This document shows positions 15,461 through 23,853 of a stretch of DNA of 49,028 bases, one piece after another. Under the pieces are notes generated by a model, which worked only from the letters and a program-made list of their open reading frames with translations, did no database searches and was not told the DNA's origin. Source of the stretch: UBA11889 sp002313255 (lineage in GTDB: Bacteria; Pseudomonadota; Gammaproteobacteria; Pseudomonadales; Azotimanducaceae); the NCBI GenBank assembly GCA_913045265.1, contig CAJWQX010000019.1, positions 1-49,028 on the forward strand, read 5' to 3'. Positions within the stretch are counted from its first letter, which is position 1. Each line of letters begins with the position of its first letter. Both the position numbers and the translations under genes were made by a program.

Positions 15461-16380
15461 TGACCATCGACTTCATGGGCAAACGTTATCTGGCGGCGAT
15501 TTTCTCCGGCCTGATTTTGGCCGGATCTATCGCTGCCCTCGCGCTCCAGGGAGTAAACCGGGGCTTAGATTTTACCGGTGGCGCTTTGATCGAAGTTGGA
15601 TTCGGTGAATCGGTAGAACCGTCGACCGTGCGTAATATCTTAAGCGATGCAGGCTATACCAATGCCGTCGTTCAAAAATTTGGTTCCCAAACGGACATAT
15701 TGATTCGCGTGCCTCCCAACAGTGTTGCCGCTGGTACAGGTAGTCAGACTATCCTTGGCGATCAGATAAGCGCAGCACTAGGAGCCCGGATCGGAAAGGT
15801 GGAGCTAAGACGATCGGAATTTGTTGGGCCGGCAGTCGGTGAGGAACTGACCGAAGACGCCGGTCTGGCGCTGCTCGCAGCGTTAGGCATGATCATGGTG
15901 TATATCATGTTCCGGTTCACCGGAAAGTTCGCGCTTGGGGCGGTAGCTGCGTTAATACATGACGTGATCATTACGATTGGTGCCTTTGCGGCCTTTCAAT
16001 GGACGTTTAACCTGCCTGAGCTTGCTGCACTGTTAGCGGTAATCGGGTATTCGCTGAATGATACGATCGTTGTGTCCGATCGAATCCGCGAAAATTTTCG
16101 GAGCACTCGCCGAGGTACGTCAGCGGAGATTATTAATTATTCTCTAAATCAGACCCTAGGCCGGACGTTGGTGACGTCGTTGACCACCCTGCTTGTACTG
16201 GTTGCTTTGCTGGTGGCGGGAGGTGAACAAATTGCTGGTTTTGCACGCGCTCTGACCATCGGCGTGGTAATCGGGACCTATTCATCAATCTATGTTGCGG
16301 CAACTGTTTTGTTGACGCTGCAGCTTAGCCGTCAGGATCTCGCCGTGCCTGAGAAAGAATCTGCCGACAACGTGCCCTAG
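15460..16380 (+). CDS. secF: Protein translocase subunit SecF
   Basis: 306 residues, partner of SecD. First helix near residues 8-30, then LDFTGGALIEVGF, the SecF counterpart of the SecD P1 signature, a small periplasmic domain, and five helices with YSLNDTIVVSDRIREN and LNQTLGRTLVTSLTT. ATG 15460 overlaps the secD stop and is preferred to the in-frame TTG 15451. It ends 6 bases from the end of the convergent suhB gene, with no room for a terminator between them. Confidence 0.97.
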   Translation: MTIDFMGKRYLAAIFSGLILAGSIAALALQGVNRGLDFTGGALIEVGFGESVEPSTVRNILSDAGYTNAVVQKFGSQTDILIRVPPNSVAAGTGSQTILGDQISAALGARIGKVELRRSEFVGPAVGEELTEDAGLALLAALGMIMVYIMFRFTGKFALGAVAALIHDVIITIGAFAAFQWTFNLPELAALLAVIGYSLNDTIVVSDRIRENFRSTRRGTSAEIINYSLNQTLGRTLVTSLTTLLVLVALLVAGGEQIAGFARALTIGVVIGTYSSIYVAATVLLTLQLSRQDLAVPEKESADNVP

Positions 16381-16386
16381 AACGAT

Positions 16387-17196
16387 TTAGCCTAAGGCGA
16401 GATCACCATCATTTGAGGCCTTAACGGCTGCCCGAATACTCCTTAGCATTTTTTTGAAGATTCTAGGGTTTGCGGCCACAATATTGCCGGTTTCCAAGAA
16501 ACGGTCGCCTCCGGCAATGTCTCCGACGAAGCCTCCTGCCTCGCGTACGAGCACGCTGCCTGCGGCCGTGTCCCATTCCTTGAGGCCTATTTCAAAGTAA
16601 CCATCGATCCTGCCGGCGGCGACATAAGCCAGGTCGAGCGCGGCTGATCCCATTTGCCGGACGCCGCGAGTGATTCCGATAAATTCTCTGTACATGGCCT
16701 CATGCGCTGGCCCATGTTTTTGTAAGGCGTGCCAAGGTATTCCGCTAGCCATCATTGATGTACTTAATGACGACGTGCCCGTTACGCGGATTCGTCGACC
16801 GTTTAAATAAGCACCCTCACCACGTGACGCCGTAAATTCTTCATTGCGAAGGTGATCCACGGTGACTCCGTGAAGCACTGCGTTTCCCTGGGTGATCGCG
16901 ATCGATGTGCAATGATGAGGTATCCCGTGAAGGAAATTCGTCGTGCCATCTAACGGATCGATGATCCATCGAAATTCTCCGTCGGCTTCGCGAATTCCCG
17001 ATTCTTCGGCGAGGATGCTATGGTCCGGATAGGCTTTGTGGATTGTCTCGATGATGATCGCTTCCGCGTTGCGATCGACATCGGAGACCAGATCGTTACG
17101 ACCTTTCTCTTCGACCAATAGTTCATCAACGCGATCAACGGCTCGGCAAATAATCTTCCCAGCAAGGCGGGCAGCCCGCAAAGCGATGTTGACCAT
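16387..17196 (-). CDS. suhB: Inositol-1-monophosphatase family protein SuhB
   Basis: 269 residues from ATG 17196, which matches the SuhB start (MVNIALRAARLAGKI); the open frame extends further to 17289 but would overlap trmJ and lacks homology. The Mg2+-dependent phosphatase motifs are clear: ILAEESG, WIIDPLDGTTNFLHGIP and the C-terminal EWDTAAGSVLVREAGG. In enterobacteria SuhB also joins the ribosomal RNA antitermination complex; whether that holds here cannot be seen. It is divergent from trmJ across 73 bases, the arrangement found in many gammaproteobacteria. Confidence 0.93.
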   Translation of the reverse strand: MVNIALRAARLAGKIICRAVDRVDELLVEEKGRNDLVSDVDRNAEAIIIETIHKAYPDHSILAEESGIREADGEFRWIIDPLDGTTNFLHGIPHHCTSIAITQGNAVLHGVTVDHLRNEEFTASRGEGAYLNGRRIRVTGTSSLSTSMMASGIPWHALQKHGPAHEAMYREFIGITRGVRQMGSAALDLAYVAAGRIDGYFEIGLKEWDTAAGSVLVREAGGFVGDIAGGDRFLETGNIVAANPRIFKKMLRSIRAAVKASNDGDLALG

Positions 17197-17269
17197 TGGC
17201 TGCACGGTTGGGTCCTCGCCACCCCTTTGGGCGCGGTATGCTAGCAGAGATCGAAATTGAGTTTCTTTA

Positions 17270-18019
17270 ATGCCTGATCGCTGCAACAACGAGATTCATA
17301 TTGTGCTGGTTGAACCGAGTCACCCTGGAAATATCGGGGCGACGGCGCGGGCCATGAAGACCATGGGCTTGACCTCGTTAATACTCGTCCGACCATCACG
17401 TTTCCCCGATCCTCAGGCTGACTGGCGTGCAGCCGGAGCCACAGACGTGCTTGATGCAGCTATTGTCGCTGATGATTTAAGCGAAGCGATTGGTCCTTGT
17501 AGTTTGGTTGTAGGCACCAGCACGCGAACACGGCGAGTACCGTGGCCGCTCGTCAGTCCCGAAACACTAGCGAGGAACCTAGCGGACGGGGCAGCAGGCG
17601 GCAAACCCGTCGCGATTCTGTTTGGTCGCGAATCAAGCGGACTTACCAACGCTGAACTGGCGATGTGCCAGTTGCACCTCCAGATTCCAGCTTCGCCCGT
17701 GTACCCCTCTCTAAATCTTGCGATGGCAGTGCAAGTGGTGACGTACGAGCTCTACAAGACTTCGAATAACGGGACCGATGTCCTAGATTGGGACCGAGAA
17801 CCGGCGACGGCTGCCGATATCGGTGGGTTTATGGACCATTTGCAACGGACCCTAGAGAAGGTAGGGTTCTATGACCCTAGAGTACCTAAACAGGCGATGA
17901 CTCGACTAAGACGTTTGTTTAGTCGAATTCAAATGGACGAAACAGAGGTCGCGATGCTAAGGGGTGTTCTTACGCATGTTGAACGATCAATCAAAAAGAG
18001 CGCTGCTGACGATTATTGA
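17270..18019 (+). CDS. trmJ: tRNA (cytidine/uridine-2'-O-)-methyltransferase TrmJ
   Basis: A 249-residue SPOUT methyltransferase that methylates the ribose of nucleotide 32 in tRNA anticodon loops. The first motif IHIVLVEPSHPGNIGATARAMKTMGL, the loop LFGRESSGLTNAEL and the knot motif IPASPVYPSLNLAMAVQV are all present, and a helical C-terminal extension (residues 165-249) distinguishes TrmJ from the shorter TrmL. In many gammaproteobacteria trmJ stands next to suhB and ahead of iscR, as here. Confidence 0.95.
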   Translation: MPDRCNNEIHIVLVEPSHPGNIGATARAMKTMGLTSLILVRPSRFPDPQADWRAAGATDVLDAAIVADDLSEAIGPCSLVVGTSTRTRRVPWPLVSPETLARNLADGAAGGKPVAILFGRESSGLTNAELAMCQLHLQIPASPVYPSLNLAMAVQVVTYELYKTSNNGTDVLDWDREPATAADIGGFMDHLQRTLEKVGFYDPRVPKQAMTRLRRLFSRIQMDETEVAMLRGVLTHVERSIKKSAADDY

Positions 18020-18045
18020 AATTTATAGTGTTCGGAGAGAATTGA

Positions 18046-18438
18046 ATGATTAACGCGATTTGTAAAAGCATGTTTCTCGGGCCTGTGTTGTTGGTGAGCA
18101 TATTGAGTATTGCGGAGACAAGTACTCCCGAGCCGGAAGCGGATTTATCGGGTACGTGGACCCTCACCATTGAGACGCCAATGGGCATCTCCAACCCGAT
18201 CCTCACGATATGGAAATCTGCGGATGGCTACGATGGAACGTACGAGAGTCGACGAGGCAAACGAGGTGTGGAAGATATTGAGGTGACGGGTCAAACGTTT
18301 TCCTTTCGCATGATGGTGTCGATGCCGATGGGAGACTTCGAGATGGTTTACAAAGGTTCGATCGACGGCGAGAAGATATCGGGAACGATCGGAAACCCGA
18401 TGGGCGAAATTGCGTTCGTGGGAAGACGCTCTCAATAG
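18046..18438 (+). CDS. Small exported beta-rich protein of unknown function
   Basis: A 130-residue protein beginning at ATG 18046 after GGAGAG. Residues 1-24 look like a signal peptide (MINAICKSMFLGPVLLVSILSIAE). The mature part is one small beta domain: LSGTWTLTIETPMG, GYDGTYESRRG, FSFRMMVSMPMGDFEMVYKG and GEKISGTIGNPMG. The repeated short strands with G-(T/K)-W or G-T-(Y/I) pattern recall lipocalin-like or avidin-like small barrels often annotated as hypothetical periplasmic proteins. It sits between trmJ (26 bases upstream) and iscR (82 bases downstream), and the iscR promoter lies just beyond it. No link to Fe-S metabolism is evident. Confidence 0.75.
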   Translation: MINAICKSMFLGPVLLVSILSIAETSTPEPEADLSGTWTLTIETPMGISNPILTIWKSADGYDGTYESRRGKRGVEDIEVTGQTFSFRMMVSMPMGDFEMVYKGSIDGEKISGTIGNPMGEIAFVGRRSQ

Positions 18439-18458
18439 TTGATCGAGCAGTTACGGTC

Positions 18459-18483
18459 AAAGTAGACCAATTTGGTCGGGTAT
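18459..18483 (+). promoter_or_regulatory. IscR type 1 operator upstream of iscR
   Basis: The 25 bases match the E. coli type 1 IscR consensus (ATASYYGACTRWWWYAGTCRRSTAT) at 21 positions, including GAC and GTC half-site cores, the A/T centre and the GGGTAT end. It overlaps a possible promoter: TAGACC (18463-18468), 17 bases, CATACT (18486-18491). This fits repression of iscR-iscS by [2Fe-2S]-IscR. Confidence 0.7.
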
Positions 18484-18520
18484 TGCATACTCGCGCGACT
18501 TTGGGCAAACCTAATTTGTC

Positions 18521-18982
18521 ATGCGGCTGACCACGAAAGGTCGATACGCCGTCACGGCGCTGCTAGACCTTGCGATCCATCACGACGTCGGACCTGTGCC
18601 TCTGGCTGGCATCGCTATGCGTCAAGATATTTCCCAGTCATACCTTGAACAACTCTTTGGTAGGCTAAAGAGATCGGGTTTAGTACGCAGTATCCGCGGA
18701 CCGGGTGGTGGTTATGAACTGGTTGGCGACGCCGAAACAATTAATGTTTCCGATATTTTGACCGCGGTCGGTGAAGGATTTGACGCGACGCGATGCGGTG
18801 GTTCAAGTGACTGCCAAGATGGACAGACGTGTTTAACACATGAACTATGGTCTGATCTTTCGATGCAGATTGATCTATTTCTTTCAAGGATTACGCTAGC
18901 GTCACTCATCGAGCGGGGCGACATCATGTCGATCGCACGCCGATTAGAGGACCTGAACCTTATTGAAGCCCGATTGATCTAA
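18521..18982 (+). CDS. iscR: Fe-S cluster-sensing transcriptional regulator IscR
   Basis: A 153-residue Rrf2-family regulator. The winged helix is N-terminal (MRLTTKGRYAVTALLDLA; DISQSYLEQLFGRLKRSGLVRSIRGPGGGY). Cluster ligands Cys92, Cys98, Cys104 and His107 occur at exactly the E. coli IscR spacing, which separates IscR from other Rrf2 proteins. Holo-IscR represses its own operon and the apo form can activate others. A strong type 1 IscR site lies 38 bases upstream. Its TAA overlaps the iscS ATG by one base. Confidence 0.97.
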   Translation: MRLTTKGRYAVTALLDLAIHHDVGPVPLAGIAMRQDISQSYLEQLFGRLKRSGLVRSIRGPGGGYELVGDAETINVSDILTAVGEGFDATRCGGSSDCQDGQTCLTHELWSDLSMQIDLFLSRITLASLIERGDIMSIARRLEDLNLIEARLI

Positions 18983-20160
18983 TGTCATTAACTACTAATG
19001 TCTCGGCGCGACAACGGCCGGTATATCTTGACTATGCGGCGACGACGCCTGTCGATCCGAGGGTCGCGCATCAGATGAGCCGATGCCTGATGTTTGATGG
19101 TTACTTCGGTAATCCGGCCTCGCATAGTCATGCATTCGGCTGGGAAGCAGAAGAGCTGGTGGAAGAATCCAGAACGCAACTAGCGCGTCTAATCAATGCT
19201 GATCCTCGTGAAATTGTCTGGACCTCGGGTGCCACAGAGTCGGACAACCTTGCGATTAAAGGTGTTGCCGAAAATGCCACTAGGCGCCACATGATCACGT
19301 CTGCGTACGAACACAAAGCGGTAATGGATACGTTTCAATACATGGAATCTAAAGGATTCGAAGTCACCTATCTGGAACCGAACCGCAGTGGCTTAGTTAG
19401 ACCGGAAGCTGTTGCAGCTGCAATCCGTGAAGACACGCTGCTCGTCTCGGTTATGCACGCGAACAACGAGATTGGAGTGGTCAATGAGGTCGGTGCTATT
19501 GGCCAAATCTGTCGCGAACAAGGCGTTCTGATGCACACCGACGCTGCTCAGAGTGCCGGAAAAATCAGTTTAGATGTCAAAACGCAATGTCTCGATCTTG
19601 TGAGCATATCGGCGCATAAAATATACGGCCCCAAGGGCATTGGCGCGCTGTATGTTCGGCGCGAACCGCCCGTCCCTATTGATCCCTGCATTCATGGCGG
19701 TGGCCACGAACGGGGTATGCGATCGGGCACATTGGCGACACATCAGATAGTTGGGCTCGGCGAGGCCGCTCGGATATGTCGGGAAGAAATGTTCGTAGAA
19801 TCGGAGCGCATCACCACGCTCCGTGAACGACTCTGGTCCCACTTGAAACAGGTGCCGGGTACGTCACTCAATGGAGATGCGGTAAAGCGTATCCCGGGTA
19901 TCCTTAATGTTGGATTTGACGGCGTGGACGGCGAAACGCTATTGATGGCCTTAGACGACATTGCCGTCTCGTCTGGTTCTGCGTGCACTTCGGCAACAGT
20001 GGAACCATCCTACGTCTTAAGATCGATCGGAGTGGACGAACAATTAGCAGCGAGCTCTTTGCGATTTACCGTGGGGCGATTTACCACCGAGGAAGACGTG
20101 GATTATGCGGCGAGACGAGTGAGCGAAATCATTCAGGTATTGCAAGCCGACCGCGTATAA
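18982..20160 (+). CDS. iscS: Cysteine desulfurase IscS
   Basis: 392 residues. A PLP enzyme that takes sulfur from cysteine for Fe-S clusters and tRNA thiolation. The PLP lysine is K213 in SISAHKIYGPKG, the persulfide-forming cysteine is C335 in SSGSACTSATVEPSYVL (the long, flexible loop of the IscS group rather than SufS), and HTDAAQSAGKI and GGGHERGMRSGT are present. It is coupled to iscR by a one-base overlap. What follows is ndk after a 103-base gap; the scaffold and chaperone genes that normally follow iscS (iscU, iscA, hscB, hscA, fdx) are not here. Confidence 0.96.
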   Translation: MSLTTNVSARQRPVYLDYAATTPVDPRVAHQMSRCLMFDGYFGNPASHSHAFGWEAEELVEESRTQLARLINADPREIVWTSGATESDNLAIKGVAENATRRHMITSAYEHKAVMDTFQYMESKGFEVTYLEPNRSGLVRPEAVAAAIREDTLLVSVMHANNEIGVVNEVGAIGQICREQGVLMHTDAAQSAGKISLDVKTQCLDLVSISAHKIYGPKGIGALYVRREPPVPIDPCIHGGGHERGMRSGTLATHQIVGLGEAARICREEMFVESERITTLRERLWSHLKQVPGTSLNGDAVKRIPGILNVGFDGVDGETLLMALDDIAVSSGSACTSATVEPSYVLRSIGVDEQLAASSLRFTVGRFTTEEDVDYAARRVSEIIQVLQADRV

Positions 20161-20263
20161 TGCCGCGCTGAAATTTGCGACTGAGAGGGGCTGTTAAGGC
20201 CATAACGCGCGACAGCACTCGGTCCAGTAATGTGCCGTTCTATCGTTTGTAGCGGAGTTTTTG

Positions 20264-20692
20264 ATGGTAATTGAACGAACACTATCGATCGTCAAACCTG
20301 ACGCGGTATCCAAGAATATTATTGGCGAAATATTTTCTCGATTTGAAAAAAGCGGACTCCAAATCGTAGCGGCTAAAATGATTCGTCTGACAACGGATAC
20401 GGCGGGTGGGTTTTATTCTGAACATGCGGGCAAACCTTTTTACAACGCGCTTGTCGAGTACATGTGTTCTGGCCCTGTGTGTATTCAGGTTCTAGAAGGG
20501 GAGAACGCCGTTCAAGTTAATCGAGTTTTGATGGGTGCGACGGATCCTAAACGTGCGGATCCGGGGACCATCAGGGCCGATTTCGCGGTGTCCGTCGACG
20601 CAAACGCTGTTCACGGCTCGGATTCGCATGAATCCGCATCTCGGGAGATCGCGTATTTTTTCCCCCCAAGCGAGCTCTTTGATCGCGTCTGA
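20264..20692 (+). CDS. ndk: Nucleoside diphosphate kinase
   Basis: 142 residues from ATG 20264 (AGCGGAG ahead of it). Transfers the gamma phosphate between nucleoside triphosphates and diphosphates through a phosphohistidine. The catalytic His is H117 in ANAVHGSDS, preceded by the RADF strand; ERTLSIVKPDAVSKN opens the fold. Length matches bacterial NDK. In this lineage's relatives ndk often follows the isc operon and precedes rlmN, which is seen here in shortened form. Confidence 0.97.
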   Translation: MVIERTLSIVKPDAVSKNIIGEIFSRFEKSGLQIVAAKMIRLTTDTAGGFYSEHAGKPFYNALVEYMCSGPVCIQVLEGENAVQVNRVLMGATDPKRADPGTIRADFAVSVDANAVHGSDSHESASREIAYFFPPSELFDRV

Positions 20693-20705
20693 GAATAGCG
20701 TACCA

Positions 20706-21833
20706 GTGATTGAGCCTAGTAAATCGATCAATCTGATTGGTCTGGACCGGTGGTCGCTTGAAGAATTCTTTCTAGAACTCGGAGAAAGTGCTTATCGGGC
20801 GACTCAACTCATGAAGTGGATTTACCACAAAGGTGTTGAGGACTTCCATGCGATGACCGATTTTTCGAAAGATCTGCGAATGCGGCTCGACACGGTCGCA
20901 ACGTTGGAGATGCCGGTAGAGTTGTCCCGGGATGAATCTTCGGATGGGACGGTTCGATGGGTAATGCAGACCCAAAATGGCAATGCTATCGAAACGGTTT
21001 GGATTCCAGATGGTGGACGCAATACGTTATGCATTTCTTCGCAAATCGGATGCATGCTCGATTGTAGTTTCTGTGCAACAGGGAAGCAGGGATTCAACGG
21101 GAACCTGCTCACGTCAGAGATTATTGGACAGGTCCTGCATGCTGATCGCGTATTGAAGAAGAATTGGGATCCCCGTGGCATCACCAACGTCGTCTTCATG
21201 GGCATGGGCGAACCTTTGCTGAATTTTGACGCAGTTATGGGTTCGGTGGATGTCTTAAAGGACGACTTTGGATTCGGTCTATCAAAACGTCGGATCACGG
21301 TCAGTACGGCTGGAGTCGTTCCGGGAATAAAAAAAATGTGTGGGAGAACCGACGTCGCGTTGGCGATTTCCTTGCATTCACCAAGGGATTTAGTTCGCTC
21401 GGAGTTGGTTCCAATCAATCGAAAGTACCCGATAGCAAACCTTATTGAGGTTTGTGGCGAGTACTTGTCGACATTGGGCGAACGCAGATCAGTGACGATT
21501 GAATACACATTAATGGAAGGCGTCAACGATTCGCCCGAGGACGCCCGCGATCTCGCTCAATTATTACGGGGGCTGAAATGCAAGATAAACCTCATCCCAT
21601 TCAATCCTTTCCCGTCGTCCGGTTATTCGCGTCCGAGCAGTGGTGCTATCGAGGCTTTCCAGAGCGACCTCATTAATTCAGGTTATACGACGATGTTGCG
21701 TAAGACGCGCGGAGAGGACATTGATGCCGCTTGCGGGCAATTGGTGGGGCGGGTCCAGGATCGTACTCGCCGTTCCGAACGGTACGCGTCGCGTGACAAA
21801 ACGATTGGATCAACCTTGAATCACTTAAGCTAG
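20706..21833 (+). CDS. rlmN: Dual-specificity 23S rRNA/tRNA adenine C2-methyltransferase RlmN
   Basis: A radical SAM enzyme that methylates C2 of A2503 in 23S rRNA and A37 in some tRNAs. The cluster motif CMLDCSFCATGKQGFN provides the CxxxCxxC ligands, MGMGEPLLN and KRRITVSTAGVVPGI follow, and the C-terminal KTRGEDIDAACGQL holds the methyl-accepting cysteine. The start is uncertain: GTG 20706 (375 residues) avoids overlap with ndk, while TTG 20679 would add nine residues and give a length nearer E. coli RlmN; the still longer open frame from 20535 lies inside ndk and is rejected. Confidence 0.95.
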   Translation: MIEPSKSINLIGLDRWSLEEFFLELGESAYRATQLMKWIYHKGVEDFHAMTDFSKDLRMRLDTVATLEMPVELSRDESSDGTVRWVMQTQNGNAIETVWIPDGGRNTLCISSQIGCMLDCSFCATGKQGFNGNLLTSEIIGQVLHADRVLKKNWDPRGITNVVFMGMGEPLLNFDAVMGSVDVLKDDFGFGLSKRRITVSTAGVVPGIKKMCGRTDVALAISLHSPRDLVRSELVPINRKYPIANLIEVCGEYLSTLGERRSVTIEYTLMEGVNDSPEDARDLAQLLRGLKCKINLIPFNPFPSSGYSRPSSGAIEAFQSDLINSGYTTMLRKTRGEDIDAACGQLVGRVQDRTRRSERYASRDKTIGSTLNHLS

Positions 21834-21949
21834 ATGGTGTCTTCTAGATTGCTTGGTAATGCGTCGCGAGTGGAACTGCGGTACAAGGAAGAACGGGTGC
21901 CTTTTTCTATACGCCCGCGTGACGACGCTGAAAACACGGGGCTGTTTCG

Positions 21950-23227
21950 ATGAGCGAAAAAACTCCAGTGGTCCGCGGTCTGAGGGACATTTACCCAGGC
22001 GAATCGGAACGCTTCGATATGGTCGAACGGTCGATGATCGAAATAATCCGTAAATACGGTTACCAGGAAATTCGGCTGCCGATGCTTGAGGCCATCGACT
22101 TGTTCAGCCGAGGGTTGGGCGAGGGCACCGACGCGGTTGAGAAGGAAATGTACACGCTCGAGGATCGCGACCATGACATCCTCGCGTTACGCCCTGAGGG
22201 TACCGCATCGTGCGTGCGGGCCGTGATTGATCGCAACATGACTCGAGAAGGCAAGCCTCGACTTTGGTACGCCGGCCCAATGTTTAGATACGAGCGACCT
22301 CAAAAAGGGCGGTATCGCCAGTTTTATCAAATCGGTGCAGAAGCGTTCGGATTAGAGGGACCCGATGTGGATGCGGAACTCATTTTTATGGGAACCGATA
22401 TGTGGAAGTTGCTCGGGCTGGAATCGGCGGTCGAACTTGAGATGAATACAATCGGTTCGGGGGATTCGCGTCGGGCTTATTCCGAAGCATTGGTAGAATA
22501 TTTGAATCCGCGTAAGAAAGAGCTAGATGCTGATAGCGAGAGGCGACTCACGACCAATCCCATGCGGATTCTTGATTCAAAGAATTCGTCGACGCAAAAA
22601 CTTCTTGAATCCGCGCCAGACCTCCATGATTTTATCGACTCAGCATCTCGAACCCACTTCGAAGGCGTTTGCGAATATCTTGATCGCGAAGGAATTAACT
22701 TTCGTGTCAATCCGCGACTAGTTCGGGGCTTGGACTACTACACCGACACCGTCTTTGAGTGGGTTACGGACAAACTTGGTTCTCAGGGTACGATATGCGC
22801 CGGCGGTCGTTACGACGGACTTGTTGAGCGGCTCGGCGGTCCAAGCGTTCCAGCCGCTGGTTTTGCTGCTGGACTTGACCGCGTGGTTTTACTGCACGAA
22901 ACGTTGGGCATGAACGCCGACGAATCGGCTGCCGATGTCTACGTGATCGTCATGGAAAGTCAGCACGAGGCGTATGCCCGTCGCCTCGCGCAGTTCTTGA
23001 GGAGAGAGACGTCGCTGCGCATTCGACAGCATCTGGGCGGCGGCAAAGTCGGCGTTCAGATGCGCCAGGCCGATCGCAGCGGCGCTCGCTGGGCGGTTAT
23101 TGTCGGCGACGATGAAGTAGCAGAGAATCGCGTGGCGCTGAAATGGCTGAGGGAAGAGACAGAGCAAGAATCTTTGGATTTTGAGCAATTGGCGACGTGT
23201 TTAAACCGGGCCGTGGAGTCCCATTAA
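21950..23227 (+). CDS. hisS: Histidyl-tRNA synthetase
   Basis: 425 residues, a class II synthetase. Motif 1 region is RLPMLEAIDLFSRGLGEGTDAVEKEMY, then LRPEGTASCVRA, motif 2 YERPQKGRYRQFYQIGAEAFG, the HisRS-specific RGLDYYTDTVFEW and CAGGRYDGLVERLGG, and a C-terminal anticodon-binding domain from about residue 325. ATG 21950 begins SEKTPVVRGLRDIYPGE, the normal start. Here it follows rlmN after 116 bases; the usual pilF, rodZ and ispG between them are absent. Its TAA overlaps the next start by one base. Confidence 0.97.
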   Translation: MSEKTPVVRGLRDIYPGESERFDMVERSMIEIIRKYGYQEIRLPMLEAIDLFSRGLGEGTDAVEKEMYTLEDRDHDILALRPEGTASCVRAVIDRNMTREGKPRLWYAGPMFRYERPQKGRYRQFYQIGAEAFGLEGPDVDAELIFMGTDMWKLLGLESAVELEMNTIGSGDSRRAYSEALVEYLNPRKKELDADSERRLTTNPMRILDSKNSSTQKLLESAPDLHDFIDSASRTHFEGVCEYLDREGINFRVNPRLVRGLDYYTDTVFEWVTDKLGSQGTICAGGRYDGLVERLGGPSVPAAGFAAGLDRVVLLHETLGMNADESAADVYVIVMESQHEAYARRLAQFLRRETSLRIRQHLGGGKVGVQMRQADRSGARWAVIVGDDEVAENRVALKWLREETEQESLDFEQLATCLNRAVESH

Positions 23228-23853
23228 TGTCTGACTATCTTTCGGACGAAGAACGATCCGAACAACTCAAGAAATGGTGGGATGACAACTGGAAATCCCT
23301 GGTCGGAGGAGTGTTGTTGGCAATTGCCGCTGTCGTGGGTTGGAATCAATACCAGTCCTACACTTTTGAGCGTTCCGAATCCGCGGCCAACGCCTACCAC
23401 TCGTACACCAATGCACGTATTGCGGGTCAGCCGGTCGAAGACTTATTGGCCGAAATTGATGAAGATCACAGCAAAACGTCCTATCAGATATTCTCGTTGC
23501 TGTACCGTGCAAAAGACTCGGTCACCGAAAGTGACTGGCATGCGGCGCTGGGGTATTTCGATACAGCAATATCGTTAACGAATGATCCACGGCTCCTGGA
23601 TTTGATGCGGTTACGAAAAGCTAGGATTCAATTCCAGCTCGAGAGTTTGGATGGGAGCTTGGTAACGCTCGCACGAATCAAGGGTGTTGGGTTCAAGGTC
23701 GGAGTATCCGAACTTACCGGCGATATTCATCGGTCACGCAACGATAACGCACAAGCAGCAGAGGCTTATCAAGCAGGTATTGCCAGCGCGAACGATTCAA
23801 CCTCAACAGTAATGTTGAAGTTGAAGCTCTCAAGTTTGGGTATCGATCCGTGA
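23227..23853 (+). CDS. yfgM: Inner-membrane tetratricopeptide protein YfgM (ancillary SecYEG subunit)
   Basis: 208 residues. A cytoplasmic N-terminus with DYLSDEERSEQLKKWWDDNWK is followed by one membrane helix (SLVGGVLLAIAAVVGWNQY, about 18-36) and a periplasmic helical domain with TPR-like helices (AANAYHSYTNARI; AALGYFDTAISL; QAAEAYQAGI). YfgM associates with PpiD at the translocon in E. coli. ATG 23227 overlaps the hisS stop and is chosen over an upstream in-frame ATG within hisS. The gene overlaps bamB by four bases (GTGA), and the order hisS-yfgM-bamB-der is conserved. Confidence 0.92.
   Translation: MSDYLSDEERSEQLKKWWDDNWKSLVGGVLLAIAAVVGWNQYQSYTFERSESAANAYHSYTNARIAGQPVEDLLAEIDEDHSKTSYQIFSLLYRAKDSVTESDWHAALGYFDTAISLTNDPRLLDLMRLRKARIQFQLESLDGSLVTLARIKGVGFKVGVSELTGDIHRSRNDNAQAAEAYQAGIASANDSTSTVMLKLKLSSLGIDP

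Noticed and set aside
20535..20705. Long N-terminal extension of RlmN starting inside ndk
   Set aside because: The extra residues are ndk read out of frame, Arg/Pro-rich and absent from RlmN proteins.
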